A DNA stretch of 64,000 bases from JABMQB01 sp963666575. GTDB taxonomy: Bacteria; Bacteroidota; Bacteroidia; Bacteroidales; Prolixibacteraceae. Positions within the stretch are counted from its first letter, which is position 1. Each line of letters begins with the position of its first letter. The notes below the pieces were generated by a model that searched no databases, was not told where the DNA came from, and saw nothing but the letters and a program-made list of their open reading frames with translations. A program made the position numbers and the translations under genes. The DNA lies in the NCBI GenBank assembly GCA_963666575.2, contig CAXXYG010000012.1, positions 62,001 through 126,000 on the forward strand. Direction: 5' to 3'. This document shows positions 63,135-64,000 of this stretch, one piece after another.

Positions 63135-63949
63135 TTGTATAAAATTTGTATTGACGGCAAAATTAAAAAAAAGAGAATGAATTTATTGGAAGAAGGAGTT
63201 TTAAATTTTTGCTTTTGATATTTTCCATCTATTGAAAAAATAATTGAGAGTAGCTTTATTTCTTTCATTATTTTACATGAAGAATTGTTTTAGTAAACAA
63301 AATGTTATTAAAAGAAAAATCTATTGCTTTTTTTTTAGTTCTTAATGAATGAAGAATATATGAAGAGTATTTATCTTTGGGTAGAAGAGATATATGTATG
63401 TAAGCGTTTCAGTTAGAAGATAGCTAGCATTTTATTCTTTCCAGATTATTTAAGTTTTTTTTAATTGGTTTCAGTTATAGTAATAATCAAAAAAAAGCAT
63501 CACAAAACACAAAAACGAACTAAAATAAATATTAAGTTAAGTATAAATTGTGTATTTATTTTATTCGTAAAAGAACTATTGTTTAGTCTATTGTATTTGA
63601 AAATTAAATATTGTTAAATAGAAAAAATATGTGTTAAAAAAATAACTTAAAACCCTTTGTTTATAGGCGTTCTAATATAATTCGAAAAATAAATATCGTA
63701 TAAGGCCTTGACTTTCAGTTTTAGATGTTGTATTTTTGATATTGTAATTGTTAACGTTCAAAAAATATAGTTTAAGAATAATAAAGTTTGAAAACTGTAT
63801 GCGGCTCAAAAAAGTAATTAATAGTTGTTATTAATTGCTATTCTATTTGGAAGATAATATCAGGGATTTTATGGGGATATGTTAATTTGATGTGTTGTTG
63901 TGTATACACAATTGCTAACTAGTTAATATAATTATTAATATCCTAAACA
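63135..63949. other. Long AT-rich non-coding region
   Basis: 815 bases without a convincing gene on either strand. It is strongly AT-rich with no repeat array and no tRNA. A candidate promoter at 63708-63738 points towards the gene beginning at 63950. Confidence 0.5.
63708..63738 (+). promoter_or_regulatory. Candidate Bacteroidota promoter
   Basis: TTG (63708-63710), a 20-base spacer, then TATTTTTG (63731-63738), which matches TAnnTTTG. Transcription would begin near 63745, giving a 5' leader of about 205 bases before the ATG at 63950. Confidence 0.4.
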
Positions 63950-64000
63950 ATGATAAAGCAGTCCTTAAATACGATTAAAAGCCAGTTAAGTGATTTTATA
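63950..64000 (+). CDS. Start of an unidentified gene (17 codons, cut by window edge)
   Basis: ATG at 63950 opens a frame (MIKQSLNTIKSQLSDFI) that reads through to the last base. The short helix is vaguely like the N-terminus of DUF4255/Pvc16 proteins of contractile injection systems, but 17 residues cannot decide this. Confidence 0.4.
   Translation, partial: MIKQSLNTIKSQLSDFI

Overview
The window reads as chromosomal DNA of an AT-rich Bacteroidota bacterium, most likely from the Bacteroidales/Marinilabiliales side of the phylum (the lineage is inferred). The supports are a SusC/SusD pair with FecR and an ECF sigma factor, a DUF3078 barrel protein, KARI of the long class, weak Shine-Dalgarno sequences, and promoter elements of the Bacteroidota form TAnnTTTG. 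No tRNA, rRNA, CRISPR array or intact insertion sequence was seen.

Layout. 1-2318 (minus): an RND efflux pump, cut by the left edge, and its lipoprotein adaptor. 2558-6768 (plus): a molybdopterin cofactor operon (mobB, moeA, a shortened moaA, moaC, a MOSC-Mog fusion) behind a structured leader that looks like a Moco/Tuco riboswitch. 6838-13696 (minus): leucine genes leuA-leuC-(four-helix-bundle gene)-leuD-cimA/leuA2-leuB, controlled by a leader-peptide attenuator. 13961-15517 (plus): an FGGY sugar kinase. 15518-21774 (minus): a tight five-gene cluster with a class II terpene cyclase (DxDD), a second alpha/alpha-toroid protein, a DUF116-polyprenyl diphosphate synthase fusion, a radical SAM enzyme and a 4Fe-4S protein. 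It looks like an uncharacterised terpenoid pathway and is the strongest candidate for new biology here.

22021-25364: an XRE regulator with a perfect palindrome upstream, a small membrane protein, an Ntn amide hydrolase with a strange C-terminus, a protein built from two repeats, and a CHAP/peptidoglycan-binding protein without a signal peptide. 25657-30798 (minus): a GHMP kinase-nucleotidyltransferase fusion with a second nucleotidyltransferase, then a metallo-beta-lactamase-fold protein. 30874-38052 (minus): ilvC, an AraC regulator, and ilvD-ilvB-ilvN behind a second, Val/Ile/Leu-coding attenuator. With the leu operon this gives every step from pyruvate to valine and leucine, and possibly isoleucine through citramalate.

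38445-49635: an orphan TonB plug protein and a polysaccharide utilisation locus (secreted GH2 beta-galactosidase, SusD, SusC, FecR, ECF sigma). 49889-55004: housekeeping and hypothetical genes. 55014-57590: three consecutive genes all broken by many small frameshifts. 57688-63134: enolase, DUF190, CrcB, PBP4-type DD-peptidase and the ABC-F protein EttA. 63135-64000: a long AT-rich non-coding stretch ending in the first 17 codons of a gene that runs off the window.
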